NCBI RefSeq assembly: GCF_048771995.1
Contig: NC_133030.1
Coordinates: forward strand, 64,850,001-64,914,000
DNA: 64,000 nucleotides
Direction: 5' to 3'
DNA from: Taeniopygia guttata
Lineage: Eukaryota; Chordata; Aves; Passeriformes; Estrildidae
Made by a program: the position numbers and the translations under genes. The notes under the pieces were generated by a model. It made no database searches. It saw only the letters and a list, made by a program, of their open reading frames with translations, and was not told where the DNA came from. This document shows positions 1 through 14,039 of the stretch, piece after piece (positions within the stretch are counted from its first letter, which is position 1; every line of letters begins with the position of its first letter).

Positions 1-299
1 ACTCATATGCTCTTGGTCTGCGACGCCACCAGTGGGGCTGGGGGCAAAGTCACTCTGGCGCTGGCACAGGGACTATGGGCTGCTTGCGGCGACATCCCTT
101 TACGCCTCTGACACAGATGCTATGGCTGGGCTTGTGACTGGAACTAGAACAGCATGTGTAGGGAGGAGATGGGGCTCTAACATTGCGCCTGAAAAACACA
201 GCAATGCACTCATATGCTCTTGGTCTGCGACGCCACCAGTGGGGCTGGGGGCAAAGTCACTCTGGGGCTGGCACAGGGACTCTGCAGCTGGCCTTGTTA

Positions 300-690
300 C
301 TGAAAACCGATAAGGAATTCTATGGCTGAGAACAGGGTGGTGGGCCTTGAATTCAGGTGATTCAGGGGCACACATAGTGGCTGGCCATTGCTGGGTGGCA
401 GTCAGATCCCTGCGGGCTGGGATATTGATGGTGGTCTGGCTTTAGACACCCCGCAGGCTGAGCTGAAGTGCCGCTGAGCTGGAGACAAGGCCAAGATCAC
501 CCCTGTGAAGCTGGAGAAACGCAGAGCTGGAGCTGAAGAAGAGAGCTGGCAGTATAATAAAGCTTGTGGGTCAAAAGCTGAGATCACTGGGGCTGGGAAA
601 GGGCATTTGTAGGGCGGGTGCTCTAATCACTGCTGGCCTGGCAAAGGGACTGCACACACTATAGGAACCGAAGGGCTGGCACTGGAACTC
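300..690. repeat. Spacer module of the satellite (representative of 19)
   Basis: The non-monomer module begins around GATAAGGAATTCTATGG and ends by merging into a monomer at GGGGCTGGCCTTG. Nineteen copies occur, with the same internal point near 402, 1341, 2260, 2828, 3768, 5029, 5968, 6907, 7826, 8394, 9334, 10964, 11696, 12797, 13898, 14467, 15405, 17566 and 18298. Each carries GAATTC and AAGCTT sites and an AATAAA hexamer within TATAATAAAGCTTG. Three to four copies share a variant with GCGCCTGGAGCTGAAG and a shortened ATCACCCCGTG. Confidence 0.88.
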
Positions 691-3600
691 TGGGGCTGGC
701 CTTGTCACTGAAACTAGAACAGGATCTGTAGGGAGGAGATGGGGCTCTAACATTGCGCCTGAAAAACACCCCAATGCACTCATATGCTCTTGGTCTGCGA
801 CGCCACCAGTGGGGCTGGGGGCAAAGTCACTCTGGGGCTGGCACAGTGACTCTGGGGCTGGCCTTGTGACTAAAACTAGAACAGGATCTGTAGGGAGGAG
901 ATGGGGCTCTAACATTGTGCTTGAAAAACACTCCAATGCACTCATATGCTCTTGGTCTGCGACGCCACCAGTGGGGCTGGGGGCAAAGTCACTCTGGCGC
1001 TGGCACAGGGACTATGGGCTGCTTGCGGCGACATCCCTTTACGCCTCTGACACAGATGCTATGGCTGGGCTTGTGACTGGAACTAGAACAGCATGTGTAG
1101 GGAGGAGATGGGGCTCTAACATTGCGCCTGAAAAACACAGCAATGCACTCATATGCTCTTGGTCTGCGACGCCACCAGAGGGGCTGGGGGCAAAGTCACT
1201 CTGGGGCTGGCACAGGCACTCTGGGGCTGGCCTTGTTACTGAAAACGGATAAGGAATTCTATGGCTGAGAACAGGGTTGTGGGCCTTGAATTCCAGTGAT
1301 TCAGGGGCACACATAGTGGCTGGCCATTGCTGGGTGGCAGTCAGATCCCTGCGGGCTGGGATATTGATGGTGGGCTGGCTTTAGACACCCCGCGGGCTGA
1401 GCTGAAGTGCCGCTGAGCTGGAGACAAGGCCAAGATCACCCCTGTGAAGCTGGAGAAACGCAGAGCTGGAGCTGAAGAAGAGAGCTGGCAGTATAATAAA
1501 GCTTGTGGGTCAAAAGCTGAGATCACTGGGGCTGGGAAAGGGCATTTGTAGGGCGGGTGCTCTAATCACTGCTGGCCTGGCAAAGGGACTGCACACACCA
1601 TAGGAACCGAAGGGCTGGCACTGGCACTCTGGGGCTGGCCTTGTCACTGAAGCTAGAACAGGATCTGTAGGGAGGAGATGGGGCTCTAACATTGCACCTG
1701 AAAAACACAGCAATGCACTCATATGCTCTTGGTCTGCGACGCCACCAGTGGGGCTGGGGGCAGAGTCACTCTGGCGCTGGCACAGGGACTATGGGCTGCT
1801 TGCGGCGACATCCCTTTACGCCTCTGACACAGATGCTATGGCTGGGCTTGTGACTGGAGCTAGAACAGCATGTGTAGGGAGGAGATGGGGCTCTAACATT
1901 GCGCCTGAAAAACACCCCAATGCACTCATATGCTCTTGGTCTGCGACGCCACCAGTGGGGCTGGGGGCAAAGTCACTCTGGCGCTGGCACAGGCACTCTG
2001 GGGCTGGCCTTGTCACTGAAGCTAGAACAGGATCTGTAGGGAGGAGATGGGGCTCTAACATTGCGCCTGAAAAACACCCCAATGCACTCATATGCTCTTG
2101 GTCTGCGACGCCACCAGTGGGGCTGGGGGCAAAGTCACTCTGGGGCTGGCCTTGTTACTGAAAACGGATAAGGAATTCTATGGCTGAGAACAGGGTTGTG
2201 GGCCTTGAATTCAGGTGATTCAGGGGCACACATAGTGGCTGGCCATTGCTGGGTGGCAGTCAGATCCCTGCGGGCTGGGATATTGATGGTGGGCTGGGTT
2301 TAGACACCCCGCGGGCTGAGCTAAAGTGCCGCTGAGCTGGAGACAAGGCCAAGATCACCCCTGTGAAGCTGGAGAAACGCAGAGCTGGAGCTGAAGAAGA
2401 GAGCTGGCAGTATAATAAAGCTTGTGGGTCAAAAGCTGAGATCACTGGGGCTGGGAAAGGGCATTTGTAGGGCGGGTGCTCTAATCACTGCTGGCCTGGC
2501 AAAGGGACTGCACACACCATAGGAACCGAAGGGCTGGCACTGGCACTCTGGGGCTGGCCTTGTCACTGAAACTAGAACAGGATCTGTAGGGAGGAGATGG
2601 GGCTCTAACATTGCGCCTGAAAAACACTCCAATGCACTCATATGCTCTTGGTCTGCGACGCCACCAGTGGGGCTGGGGGCAAAGTCACTCTGGGGCTGGC
2701 ACAGGGGCTCTGCAGCTGGCCTTGTTACTGAAAACCGATAAGGAATTCTATGGCTGAGAACAGGGTGGTGGGCCTTGAATTCCAGTGATACAGGGGCACA
2801 CATAGTGGCCGGCCATTTCTGGGTGGCAGTCAGATCCCTGCGGGCTGGGATACTGATGGTGGGCTGGCTTTAGAGACCCCGCGCCTGGAGCTGAAGTGCT
2901 GCTGAGCTGGAGATAAGGCCAAGATCACCCCGTGAAGCTGGAGAAACGCAGAGCTGGAGCTGAAGAAGAGAGCTGGCAGTATAATAAAGCTTGTGGGTCA
3001 AAAGCTGAGATCACTGGGGCTGGGAAAGGGCATTTGTAGGGCGGGTGCTCTAATCACTGCTGGCCTGGCAAAGGGACTGCACACACCATAGGAACCGAAG
3101 GGCTGGCACTGGCACTCTGGGGCTGGCCTTGTCACTGAAGCTAGAACAGGATCTGTAGGGAGGAGATGGGGCTCTAACATTGCGCCTGAAAAACACCCCA
3201 ATGCACTCATATGCTCTTGGTCTGCGACGCCACCAGTGGGGCTGGGGGCAAAGTCACTCTGGGGCTGGCACAGTGACTCTGGGGCTGGCCTTGTGACTAA
3301 AACTAGAACAGGATCTGTAGGGAGGAGATGGGGCTCTAACATTGTGCTTGAAAAACACTCCAATGCACTCATATGCTCTTGGTCTGCGAAGCCACCAGTG
3401 GGGCTGGGGGCAAAGTCACTCTGGCGCTGGCACAGGGACTATGGGCTGCTTGCGGCGACATCCCTTTACGCCTCTGACACAGATGCTATGGCTGGGCTTG
3501 TGACTGGAACTAGAACAGCATGTGTAGGGAGGAGATGGGGCTCTAACGTTGCGCCTGAAAAACACAGCAATGCACTCATATGCTCTTGGTCTGCGACACC

Positions 3601-4408
3601 ACCAGTGGGGCTGGGGGCAAAGTCACTCTGGGGCTGGCACAGGCACTCTGGGGCTGGCCTTGTTACTGAAAACGGATAAGGAATTCTATGGCTGAGAACA
3701 GGGTTGTGGGCCTTGAATTCAAATGATTCAGGGGCACACATAGTGGCTGGCCATTGCTGGGTGGCAGTCAGATCCCTGCGGGCTGGGTTATTGATGGTGG
3801 GCTGGCTTTAGACACCCCGCGGGCTGAGCTGAAGTGCCGCTGAGCTGGAGACAAGGCCAAGATCACCCCTGTGAAGCTGGAGAAACGCAGAGCTGGAGCT
3901 GAAGAAGAGAGCTGGCAGTATAATAAAGCTTGTGGGTCAAAAGCTGAGATCACTGGGGCTGGGAAAGGGCATTTGTAGGGCGGGTGCTCTAATCACTGCT
4001 GGCCTGGCAAAGGGACTGCACACACCATAGGAACCAAAGGGCTGGCACTGGCACTCTGGGGCTGGCCTTGTGACTGAAACTAGAACAGGATCTGTAGGGA
4101 GGAGATGGGGCTCTAACATTGCGCCTGAAAAACACAGCAATGCACTCATGCTCTTGGTCTGCGACGCCACCAGTGGGGCTGGGGGCAAAGTCACTCTGGG
4201 GCTGGCACTGGGACTCTGGGGCTGGCCTTGTGACTGAAACTAGAACAGGATCTGTAGGGAGGAGATGGGGCTCTAACATTGCGCCTGAAAAACACCCCAA
4301 TGCACTCATATGCTTATGGTCTGCGACGCCACCAGTGGGGCTGGGGGCAAAGTCACTCTGGGGCTGGCACAGTGACTCTGGGGCTGGCCTTGTGACTAAA
4401 ACTAGAAC

Positions 4409-4615
4409 AGGATCTGTAGGGAGGAGATGGGGCTCTAACATTGTGCTTGAAAAACACTCCAATGCACTCATATGCTCTTGGTCTGCGACGCCACCAGTGG
4501 GGCTGGGGGCAAAGTCACTCTGGCGCTGGCACAGGGACTATGGGCTGCTTGCGGCGACATCCCTTTACGCCTCTGACACAGATGCTATGGCTGGGCTTGT
4601 GACTGGAACTAGAAC
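4409..4615. repeat. 207-bp variant monomer (representative)
   Basis: The monomer is 45 bp longer than the 162-bp type. The extra material lies around TTGCGGCGACATCCCTTTAC and is followed by GGGCTTGTGACTGGAACT in place of the usual GGCCTTGTGACTAAAACT. It usually occurs once per group between spacers, which gives the array its higher-order rhythm. Both monomer lengths are multiples of three. Confidence 0.85.
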
Positions 4616-5566
4616 AGGATCTGTAGGGAGGAGATGGGGCTCTAACGTTGCGCCTGAAAAACACAGCAATGCACTCATATGCTCTTGGTCTGCGACGCCA
4701 CCAGTGGGGCTGGGGGCAAAGTCACTCTGGGGCTGGCACAGTGACTCTGGGGCTGGCCTTGTGACTAAAACTAGAACAGGATCTGTAGGGAGGAGATGGG
4801 GCTCTAACATTGTGCTTGAAAAACACTCCAATGCACTCATATGCTCTTGGTCTGCGACACCACCAGTGGGGCTGGGGGCAAAGTCACTCTGGGGCTGGCA
4901 CAGGCACTCTGGGGCTGGCCTTGTTACTGAAAACCGATAAGGAATTCTATGGCTGAGAACAGGGTGGTGGGCCTTGAATTCAAATGATACAGGGGCACAC
5001 ATAGTGGCTGGCCATTGCTGGGTGGCAGTCAGATCCCTGCGGGCTGGGATACTGATGGTGGGCAGGCTTTAGAGACCCCGCGGCTGGAGCTGAACTGCCG
5101 CAGAGCTGGAGACAAGGCCAAGATCACCCCTGTGAAGCTGGAGAAACGCAGAGCTGGAGCTGAAGAAGAGAGCTGGCAGTATAATAAAGCTTGTGGGTCA
5201 AAAGCTGAGATCACTGGGGCTGGGAAAGGGCATTTGTAGGGCGGGTGCTCTAATCACTGCTGGCCTGGCAAAGGGACTGCACACACCATAGGAACCGAAG
5301 GGCTGGCACTGGCACTCTGGGGCTGGCCTTGTCACTGAAACTAGAACAGGATCTGTAGGGAGGAGATGGGGCTCTAACATTGCGCCTGAAAAACACCCGA
5401 ATGCACTCATATGCTCTTGGTCTGCGACGCCACCAGTGGGGCTGGGGGCAAAGTCACTCTGGGGCTGGCACAGGGACTCTGCAGCTGGCCTTGTGACTAA
5501 AACTAGAACAGGATCTGTAGGGAGGAGATGGGGCTCTAACATTGTGCTTGAAAAACACTCCAATGC

Positions 5567-8500
5567 ACTCATATGCTCTTGGTCTGCGACGCCACCAGTG
5601 GGGCTGGGGGCAAAGTCACTCTGGCGCTGGCACAGGGACTATGGGCTGCTTGCGGCGACATCCCTTTACGCCTCTGACACAGATGCTATGGCTGGGCTTG
5701 TGACTGGAACTAGAACAGCATGTGTAGGGAGGAGATGGGGCTCTAACATTGCGCCTGAAAAACACAGCAATGCACTCATATGCTCTTGGTCTGCGACGCC
5801 ACCAGTGGGGCTGGGGGCAAAGTCACTCTGGGGCTGGCACAGGGACTCTGCAGCTGGCCTTGTTACTGAAAACCGATAAGGAATTCTATGGCTGAGAACA
5901 GGGTGGTGGGCCTTGAATTCAGGTGATTCAGGGGCACACATAGTGGCTGGCCATTGCTGGGTGGCAGTCAGATCCCTGCGGGCTGGGATATTGATGGTGG
6001 TCTGGCTTTAGACACCCCGCAGGCTGAGCTGAAGTGCCGCTGAGCTGGAGACAAGGCCAAGATCACCCCTGTGAAGCTGGAGAAACGCAGAGCTGGAGCT
6101 GAAGAAGAGAGCTGGCAGTATAATAAAGCTTGTGGGTCAAAAGCTGAGATCACTGGGGCTGGGAAAGGGCATTTGTAGGGCGGGTGCTCTAATCACTGCT
6201 GGCCTGGCAAAGGGACTGCACACACTATAGGAACCGAAGGGCTGGCACTGGAACTCTGGGGCTGGCCTTGTCACTGAAACTAGAACAGGATCTGTAGGGA
6301 GGAGATGGGGCTCTAACATTGCGCCTGAAAAACACCCCAATGCACTCATATGCTCTTGGTCTGCGACGCCACCAGTGGGGCTGGGGGCAAAGTCACTCTG
6401 GGGCTGGCACAGTGACTCTGGGGCTGGCCTTGTGACTAAAACTAGAACAGGATCTGTAGGGAGGAGATGGGGCTCTAACATTGTGCTTGAAAAACACTCC
6501 AATGCACTCATATGCTCTTGGTCTGCGACGCCACCAGTGGGGCTGGGGGCAAAGTCACTCTGGCGCTGGCACAGGGACTATGGGCTGCTTGCGGCGACAT
6601 CCCTTTACGCCTCTGACACAGATGCTATGGCTGGGCTTGTGACTGGAACTAGAACAGCATGTGTAGGGAGGAGATGGGGCTCTAACATTGCGCCTGAAAA
6701 ACACAGCAATGCACTCATATGCTCTTGGTCTGCGACGCCACCAGAGGGGCTGGGGGCAAAGTCACTCTGGGGCTGGCACAGGCACTCTGGGGCTGGCCTT
6801 GTTACTGAAAACGGATAAGGAATTCTATGGCTGAGAACAGGGTTGTGGGCCTTGAATTCCAGTGATTCAGGGGCACACATAGTGGCTGGCCATTGCTGGG
6901 TGGCAGTCAGATCCCTGCGGGCTGGGATATTGATGGTGGGCTGGCTTTAGACACCCCGCGGGCTGAGCTGAAGTGCCGCTGAGCTGGAGACAAGGCCAAG
7001 ATCACCCCTGTGAAGCTGGAGAAACGCAGAGCTGGAGCTGAAGAAGAGAGCTGGCAGTATAATAAAGCTTGTGGGTCAAAAGCTGAGATCACTGGGGCTG
7101 GGAAAGGGCATTTGTAGGGCGGGTGCTCTAATCACTGCTGGCCTGGCAAAGGGACTGCACACACCATAGGAACCGAAGGGCTGGCACTGGCACTCTGGGG
7201 CTGGCCTTGTCACTGAAGCTAGAACAGGATCTGTAGGGAGGAGATGGGGCTCTAACATTGCACCTGAAAAACACAGCAATGCACTCATATGCTCTTGGTC
7301 TGCGACGCCACCAGTGGGGCTGGGGGCAGAGTCACTCTGGCGCTGGCACAGGGACTATGGGCTGCTTGCGGCGACATCCCTTTACGCCTCTGACACAGAT
7401 GCTATGGCTGGGCTTGTGACTGGAGCTAGAACAGCATGTGTAGGGAGGAGATGGGGCTCTAACATTGCGCCTGAAAAACACCCCAATGCACTCATATGCT
7501 CTTGGTCTGCGACGCCACCAGTGGGGCTGGGGGCAAAGTCACTCTGGCGCTGGCACAGGCACTCTGGGGCTGGCCTTGTCACTGAAGCTAGAACAGGATC
7601 TGTAGGGAGGAGATGGGGCTCTAACATTGCGCCTGAAAAACACCCCAATGCACTCATATGCTCTTGGTCTGCGACGCCACCAGTGGGGCTGGGGGCAAAG
7701 TCACTCTGGGGCTGGCCTTGTTACTGAAAACGGATAAGGAATTCTATGGCTGAGAACAGGGTTGTGGGCCTTGAATTCAGGTGATTCAGGGGCACACATA
7801 GTGGCTGGCCATTGCTGGGTGGCAGTCAGATCCCTGCGGGCTGGGATATTGATGGTGGGCTGGGTTTAGACACCCCGCGGGCTGAGCTAAAGTGCCGCTG
7901 AGCTGGAGACAAGGCCAAGATCACCCCTGTGAAGCTGGAGAAACGCAGAGCTGGAGCTGAAGAAGAGAGCTGGCAGTATAATAAAGCTTGTGGGTCAAAA
8001 GCTGAGATCACTGGGGCTGGGAAAGGGCATTTGTAGGGCGGGTGCTCTAATCACTGCTGGCCTGGCAAAGGGACTGCACACACCATAGGAACCGAAGGGC
8101 TGGCACTGGCACTCTGGGGCTGGCCTTGTCACTGAAACTAGAACAGGATCTGTAGGGAGGAGATGGGGCTCTAACATTGCGCCTGAAAAACACTCCAATG
8201 CACTCATATGCTCTTGGTCTGCGACGCCACCAGTGGGGCTGGGGGCAAAGTCACTCTGGGGCTGGCACAGGGGCTCTGCAGCTGGCCTTGTTACTGAAAA
8301 CCGATAAGGAATTCTATGGCTGAGAACAGGGTGGTGGGCCTTGAATTCCAGTGATACAGGGGCACACATAGTGGCCGGCCATTTCTGGGTGGCAGTCAGA
8401 TCCCTGCGGGCTGGGATACTGATGGTGGGCTGGCTTTAGAGACCCCGCGCCTGGAGCTGAAGTGCTGCTGAGCTGGAGATAAGGCCAAGATCACCCCGTG

Positions 8501-10421
8501 AAGCTGGAGAAACGCAGAGCTGGAGCTGAAGAAGAGAGCTGGCAGTATAATAAAGCTTGTGGGTCAAAAGCTGAGATCACTGGGGCTGGGAAAGGGCATT
8601 TGTAGGGCGGGTGCTCTAATCACTGCTGGCCTGGCAAAGGGACTGCACACACCATAGGAACCGAAGGGCTGGCACTGGCACTCTGGGGCTGGCCTTGTCA
8701 CTGAAGCTAGAACAGGATCTGTAGGGAGGAGATGGGGCTCTAACATTGCGCCTGAAAAACACCCCAATGCACTCATATGCTCTTGGTCTGCGACGCCACC
8801 AGTGGGGCTGGGGGCAAAGTCACTCTGGGGCTGGCACAGTGACTCTGGGGCTGGCCTTGTGACTAAAACTAGAACAGGATCTGTAGGGAGGAGATGGGGC
8901 TCTAACATTGTGCTTGAAAAACACTCCAATGCACTCATATGCTCTTGGTCTGCGAAGCCACCAGTGGGGCTGGGGGCAAAGTCACTCTGGCGCTGGCACA
9001 GGGACTATGGGCTGCTTGCGGCGACATCCCTTTACGCCTCTGACACAGATGCTATGGCTGGGCTTGTGACTGGAACTAGAACAGCATGTGTAGGGAGGAG
9101 ATGGGGCTCTAACGTTGCGCCTGAAAAACACAGCAATGCACTCATATGCTCTTGGTCTGCGACACCACCAGTGGGGCTGGGGGCAAAGTCACTCTGGGGC
9201 TGGCACAGGCACTCTGGGGCTGGCCTTGTTACTGAAAACGGATAAGGAATTCTATGGCTGAGAACAGGGTTGTGGGCCTTGAATTCAAATGATTCAGGGG
9301 CACACATAGTGGCTGGCCATTGCTGGGTGGCAGTCAGATCCCTGCGGGCTGGGTTATTGATGGTGGGCTGGCTTTAGACACCCCGCGGGCTGAGCTGAAG
9401 TGCCGCTGAGCTGGAGACAAGGCCAAGATCACCCCTGTGAAGCTGGAGAAACGCAGAGCTGGAGCTGAAGAAGAGAGCTGGCAGTATAATAAAGCTTGTG
9501 GGTCAAAAGCTGAGATCACTGGGGCTGGGAAAGGGCATTTGTAGGGCGGGTGCTCTAATCACTGCTGGCCTGGCAAAGGGACTGCACACACCATAGGAAC
9601 CAAAGGGCTGGCACTGGCACTCTGGGGCTGGCCTTGTGACTGAAACTAGAACAGGATCTGTAGGGAGGAGATGGGGCTCTAACATTGCGCCTGAAAAACA
9701 CAGCAATGCACTCATGCTCTTGGTCTGCGACGCCACCAGTGGGGCTGGGGGCAAAGTCACTCTGGGGCTGGCACTGGGACTCTGGGGCTGGCCTTGTGAC
9801 TGAAACTAGAACAGGATCTGTAGGGAGGAGATGGGGCTCTAACATTGCGCCTGAAAAACACCCCAATGCACTCATATGCTTATGGTCTGCGACGCCACCA
9901 GTGGGGCTGGGGGCAAAGTCACTCTGGGGCTGGCACAGTGACTCTGGGGCTGGCCTTGTGACTAAAACTAGAACAGGATCTGTAGGGAGGAGATGGGGCT
10001 CTAACATTGTGCTTGAAAAACACTCCAATGCACTCATATGCTCTTGGTCTGCGACGCCACCAGTGGGGCTGGGGGCAAAGTCACTCTGGCGCTGGCACAG
10101 GGACTATGGGCTGCTTGCGGCGACATCCCTTTACGCCTCTGACACAGATGCTATGGCTGGGCTTGTGACTGGAACTAGAACAGGATCTGTAGGGAGGAGA
10201 TGGGGCTCTAACGTTGCGCCTGAAAAACACAGCAATGCACTCATATGCTCTTGGTCTGCGACGCCACCAGTGGGGCTGGGGGCAAAGTCACTCTGGGGCT
10301 GGCACAGTGACTCTGGGGCTGGCCTTGTGACTAAAACTAGAACAGGATCTGTAGGGAGGAGATGGGGCTCTAACATTGTGCTTGAAAAACACTCCAATGC
10401 ACTCATATGCTCTTGGTCTGC
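5567..10421. repeat. Higher-order repeat, copy B
   Basis: Second copy of the 5,566-bp higher-order unit, apparently identical to copy A over nearly its whole length by reading matched lines and the translated shadows of both. Its right part (from about 7,969) is duplicated again at 14,040-16,906, so it is probably a recent donor or recipient in unequal exchange. Confidence 0.92.
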
Positions 10422-12102
10422 GACGCCACCAGTGGGGCTGGGGGCAAAGTCACTCTGGCGCTGGCACAGGGACTATGGGCTGCTTGCGGCGACATCCCTT
10501 TACGCCTCTGACACAGATGCTATGGCTGGGCTTGTGACTGGAACTAGAACAGCATGTGTAGGGAGGAGATGGGGCTCTAACATTGCGCCTGAAAAACACC
10601 CCAATGCACTCATATGCTCTTGGTCTGCGACGCCACCAGTGGGGCTGGGGGCAAAGTCACTCTGGGGCTGGCACAGTGACTCTGGGGCTGGCCTTGTGAC
10701 TAAAACTAGAACAGGATCTGTAGGGAGGAGATGGGGCTCTAACATTGCGCCTGACAAACACCCCAATGCACTCATATGCTCTTGGTCTGCGACGCCACCA
10801 GTGGGGCTGGGGGCAAAGTCACTCTGGGGCTGGCACAGGGGCTCTGGGGCTGGCCTTGTTACTGAAAACGGATAAGGAATTCTATGGCTGAGAACAGGGT
10901 GGTGGGCCTTGAATTCCAGTGATACAGGGGCACACATAGTGGCTGGCCATTGCTGGGTGGCAGTCAGATCCCTGCGGGCTGGGATACTGATGGTGGGCTG
11001 GCTTTAGAGACCCCGCGCCTGGAGCTGAAGTGCTGCTGAGCTGGAGACAAGGCCAAGATCACCCCTGTGAAGCTGGAGAAACGCAGAGCTGGAGCTGAAG
11101 AAGAGAGCTGGCAGTATAATAAAGCTTGTGGGTCAAAAGCTGAGATCACTGGGGCTGGGAAAGGGCATTTGTAGGGCGGGTGCTCTAATCACTGCTGGCC
11201 TGGCAAAGGGACTGCACACACCATAGGAACCGAAGGGCTGGCACTGGCACTCTGGGGCTGGCCTTGTCACTGAAACTAGAACAGGATCTGTAGGGAGGAG
11301 ATGGGGCTCTAACATTGCGCCTGAAAAACACCCCAATGCACTCATATGCTCTTGGTCTGCGACGCCACCAGTGGGGCTGGGGGCAAAGTCACTCTGGGGC
11401 TGGCACAGTGACTCTGGGGCTGGCCTTGTGACTAAAACTAGAACAGGATCTGTAGGGAGGAGATGGGGCTCTAACATTGCGCCTGAAAAACACCCCAATG
11501 CACTCATATGCTCTTGGTCTGCGACGCCACCAGTGGGGCTGGGGGCAAAGTCACTCTGGCGCTGGCACAGGCACTCTGCAGCTGGCCTTGTTACTGAAAA
11601 CGGATAAGGAATTCTATGGCTGAGAACAGGGTGGTGGGCCTTGAATTCAGGTGATTCAGGGGCACACATAGTGGCTGGCCATTGCTGGGTGGCAGTCAGA
11701 TCCCTGCGGGCTGGGATATTGAGGGTGGGCTGGCTTTAGACACCCCGCGGGCTGAGCTGAAGTGCCGCTGAGCTGGAGACAAGGCCAAGATCACCCCTGT
11801 GAAGCTGGAGAAACGCAGAGCTGGAGCTGAAGAAGAGAGCTGGCAGTATAATAAAGCTTGTGGGTCAAAAGCTGAGATCACTGGGGCTGGGAAAGGGCAT
11901 TTGTAGGGCGGGTGCTCTAATCACTGCTGGCCTGGCAAAGGGACTGCACACACCATAGGAACCGAAGGGCTGGCACTGGCACTCTGGGGCTGGCCTTGTC
12001 ACTGAAACTAGAACAGGATCTGTAGGGAGGAGATGGGGCTCTAACATTGCGCCTGAAAAACACCCCAATGCACTCATATGCTCTTGGTCTGCGACGCCAC
12101 CA

Positions 12103-13395
12103 GTGGGGCTGGGGGCAAAGTCACTCTGGGGCTGGCACAGTGACTCTGGGGCTGGCCTTGTGACTAAAACTAGAACAGGATCTGTAGGGAGGAGATGGGG
12201 CTCTAACGTTGTGCTTGAAAAGCACTCCAATGCACTCATATGCTCTTGGTCTGCGACGCCACCAGTGGGGCTGGGGGCAAAGTCACTCTGGCGCTGGCAC
12301 AGGGACTATGGGCTGCTTGCGGCGACATCCCTTTACGCCTCTGACACAGATGCTATGGCTGGGCTTGTGACTGGAACTAGAACAGCATGTGTAGGGAGGA
12401 GATGGGGCTCTAACATTGCGCCTGAAAAACACCCCAATGCACTCATATGCTCTTGGTCTGCGACGCCACCAGAGGGGCTGGGGGCAAAGTCACTCTGGGG
12501 CTGGCACTGGGACTCTGGGGCTGGCCTTGTGACTGAAACTAGAACAGGATCTGTAGGGAGGAGATGGGGCTCTAACATTGCGCCTGAAAAACACTCCAAT
12601 GCACTCATATGCTCTTGGTCTGCGACACCACCAGTGGGGCTGGGGGCAAAGTCACTCTGGGGCTGGCACAGGCACTCTGGGGCTGGCCTTGTTACTGAAA
12701 ACCGATAAGGAATTCTATGGCTGAGAACAGGGTTGTGGGCCTTGAATTCCAGTGATACAGGGGCACACATAGTGGCTGGCCATTGCTGGGTGGCAGTCAG
12801 ATCCCTGCGGGCTGGGATATTGATGGTGGGCTGGCTTTAGACACCCCGCGGGCTGAGCTGAAGTGCCGCTGAGCTGGAGACAAGGCCAAGATCACCCCTG
12901 TGAAGCTGGAGAAACGCAGAGCTGGAGCTGAAGAAGAGAGCTGGCAGTATAATAAAGCTTGTGGGTCAAAAGCTGAGATCACTGGGGCTGGGAAAGGGCA
13001 TTTGTAGGGCGGGTGCTCTAATCACTGCTGGCCTGGCAAAGGGACTGCACACACCATAGGAACCGAAGGGCTGGCACTGGCACTCTGGGGCTGGCCTTGT
13101 GACTGAAACTAGAACAGGATCTGTAGGGAGGAGATGGGGCTCTAACATTGCGCCTGACAAACACCCCAATGCACTCATATGCTCTTGGTCTGCAACGCCA
13201 CCAGTGGGGCTGGGGGCAAAGTCACTCTGGGGCTGGCACAGTGACTCTGGGGCTGGCCTTGTGACTGAAACTAGAACAGGATCTGTAGGGAGGAGATGGG
13301 GCTCTAACATTGCGCCTGACAAACACCCCAATGCACTCATATGCTCTTGGTCTGCGACGCCACCAGTGGGGCTGGGGGCAAAGTCACTCTGGCGC
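12103..13395. repeat. Higher-order block C, first copy
   Basis: Matches 16,872-18,165 at an offset of 4,769 bp. Shared private markers include a monomer with GCTTGAAAAGCACTCC, one with CCTGACAAACACCCC, and TCTGCAACGCC in place of TCTGCGACGCC near 13,190. Confidence 0.88.
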
Positions 13396-14039
13396 TGGCA
13401 CAGGGAATATGGGCTGCTTGCGGCGACATCCCTTTACGCCTCTGACACAGATGCTATGGCTGGGCTTGTGACTGGAACTAGAACAGCATGTGTAGGGAGG
13501 AGATGGGGCTCTAACATTGCGCCTGAAAAACACAGCAATGCACTCATATGCTCTTGGTCTGCGACGCCACCAGTGGGGCTGGGGGCAAAGTCACTCTGGG
13601 GCTGGCACAGTGACTCTGGGGCTGGCCTTGTGACTAAAACTAGAACAGGATCTGTAGGGAGGAGATGGGGCTCTAACGTTGCGCCTGAAAAACACAGCAA
13701 TGCACTCATATGCTCTTGGTCTGCGACGCCACCAGTGGGGCTGGGGGCAAAGTCACTCTGGGGCTGGCACAGGCACTCTGGGGCTGGCCTTGTTACTGAA
13801 AACCGATAAGGAATTCTATGGCTGAGAACAGGGTGGTGGGCCTTGAATTCCAGTGATACAGGGGCACACATAGTGGCTGGCCATTGCTGGGTGGCAGTCA
13901 GATCCCTGCGGGCTGGGATACTGATGGTGGGCTGGCTTTAGAGACCCCGCGCCTGGAGCTGAAGTGCTGCTGAGCTGGAGATAAGGCCAAGATCACCCCG
14001 TGAAGCTGGAGAAACGCAGAGCTGGAGCTGAAGAAGAGA

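Larger units (their letters stand above)
1..4855. repeat. Higher-order repeat, copy A
   Basis: This block matches 5,567-10,421 at a constant offset of 5,566 bp, including private variants such as the spacer near 400-700 with GAACTCTGGGG in place of GCACTCTGGGG. The succession of spacer distances (939, 919, about 570, about 937 bp) is the same in both blocks. The copies part company near 4,855/10,421, where copy A closes with a spacer while copy B continues with further monomers. Confidence 0.93.
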
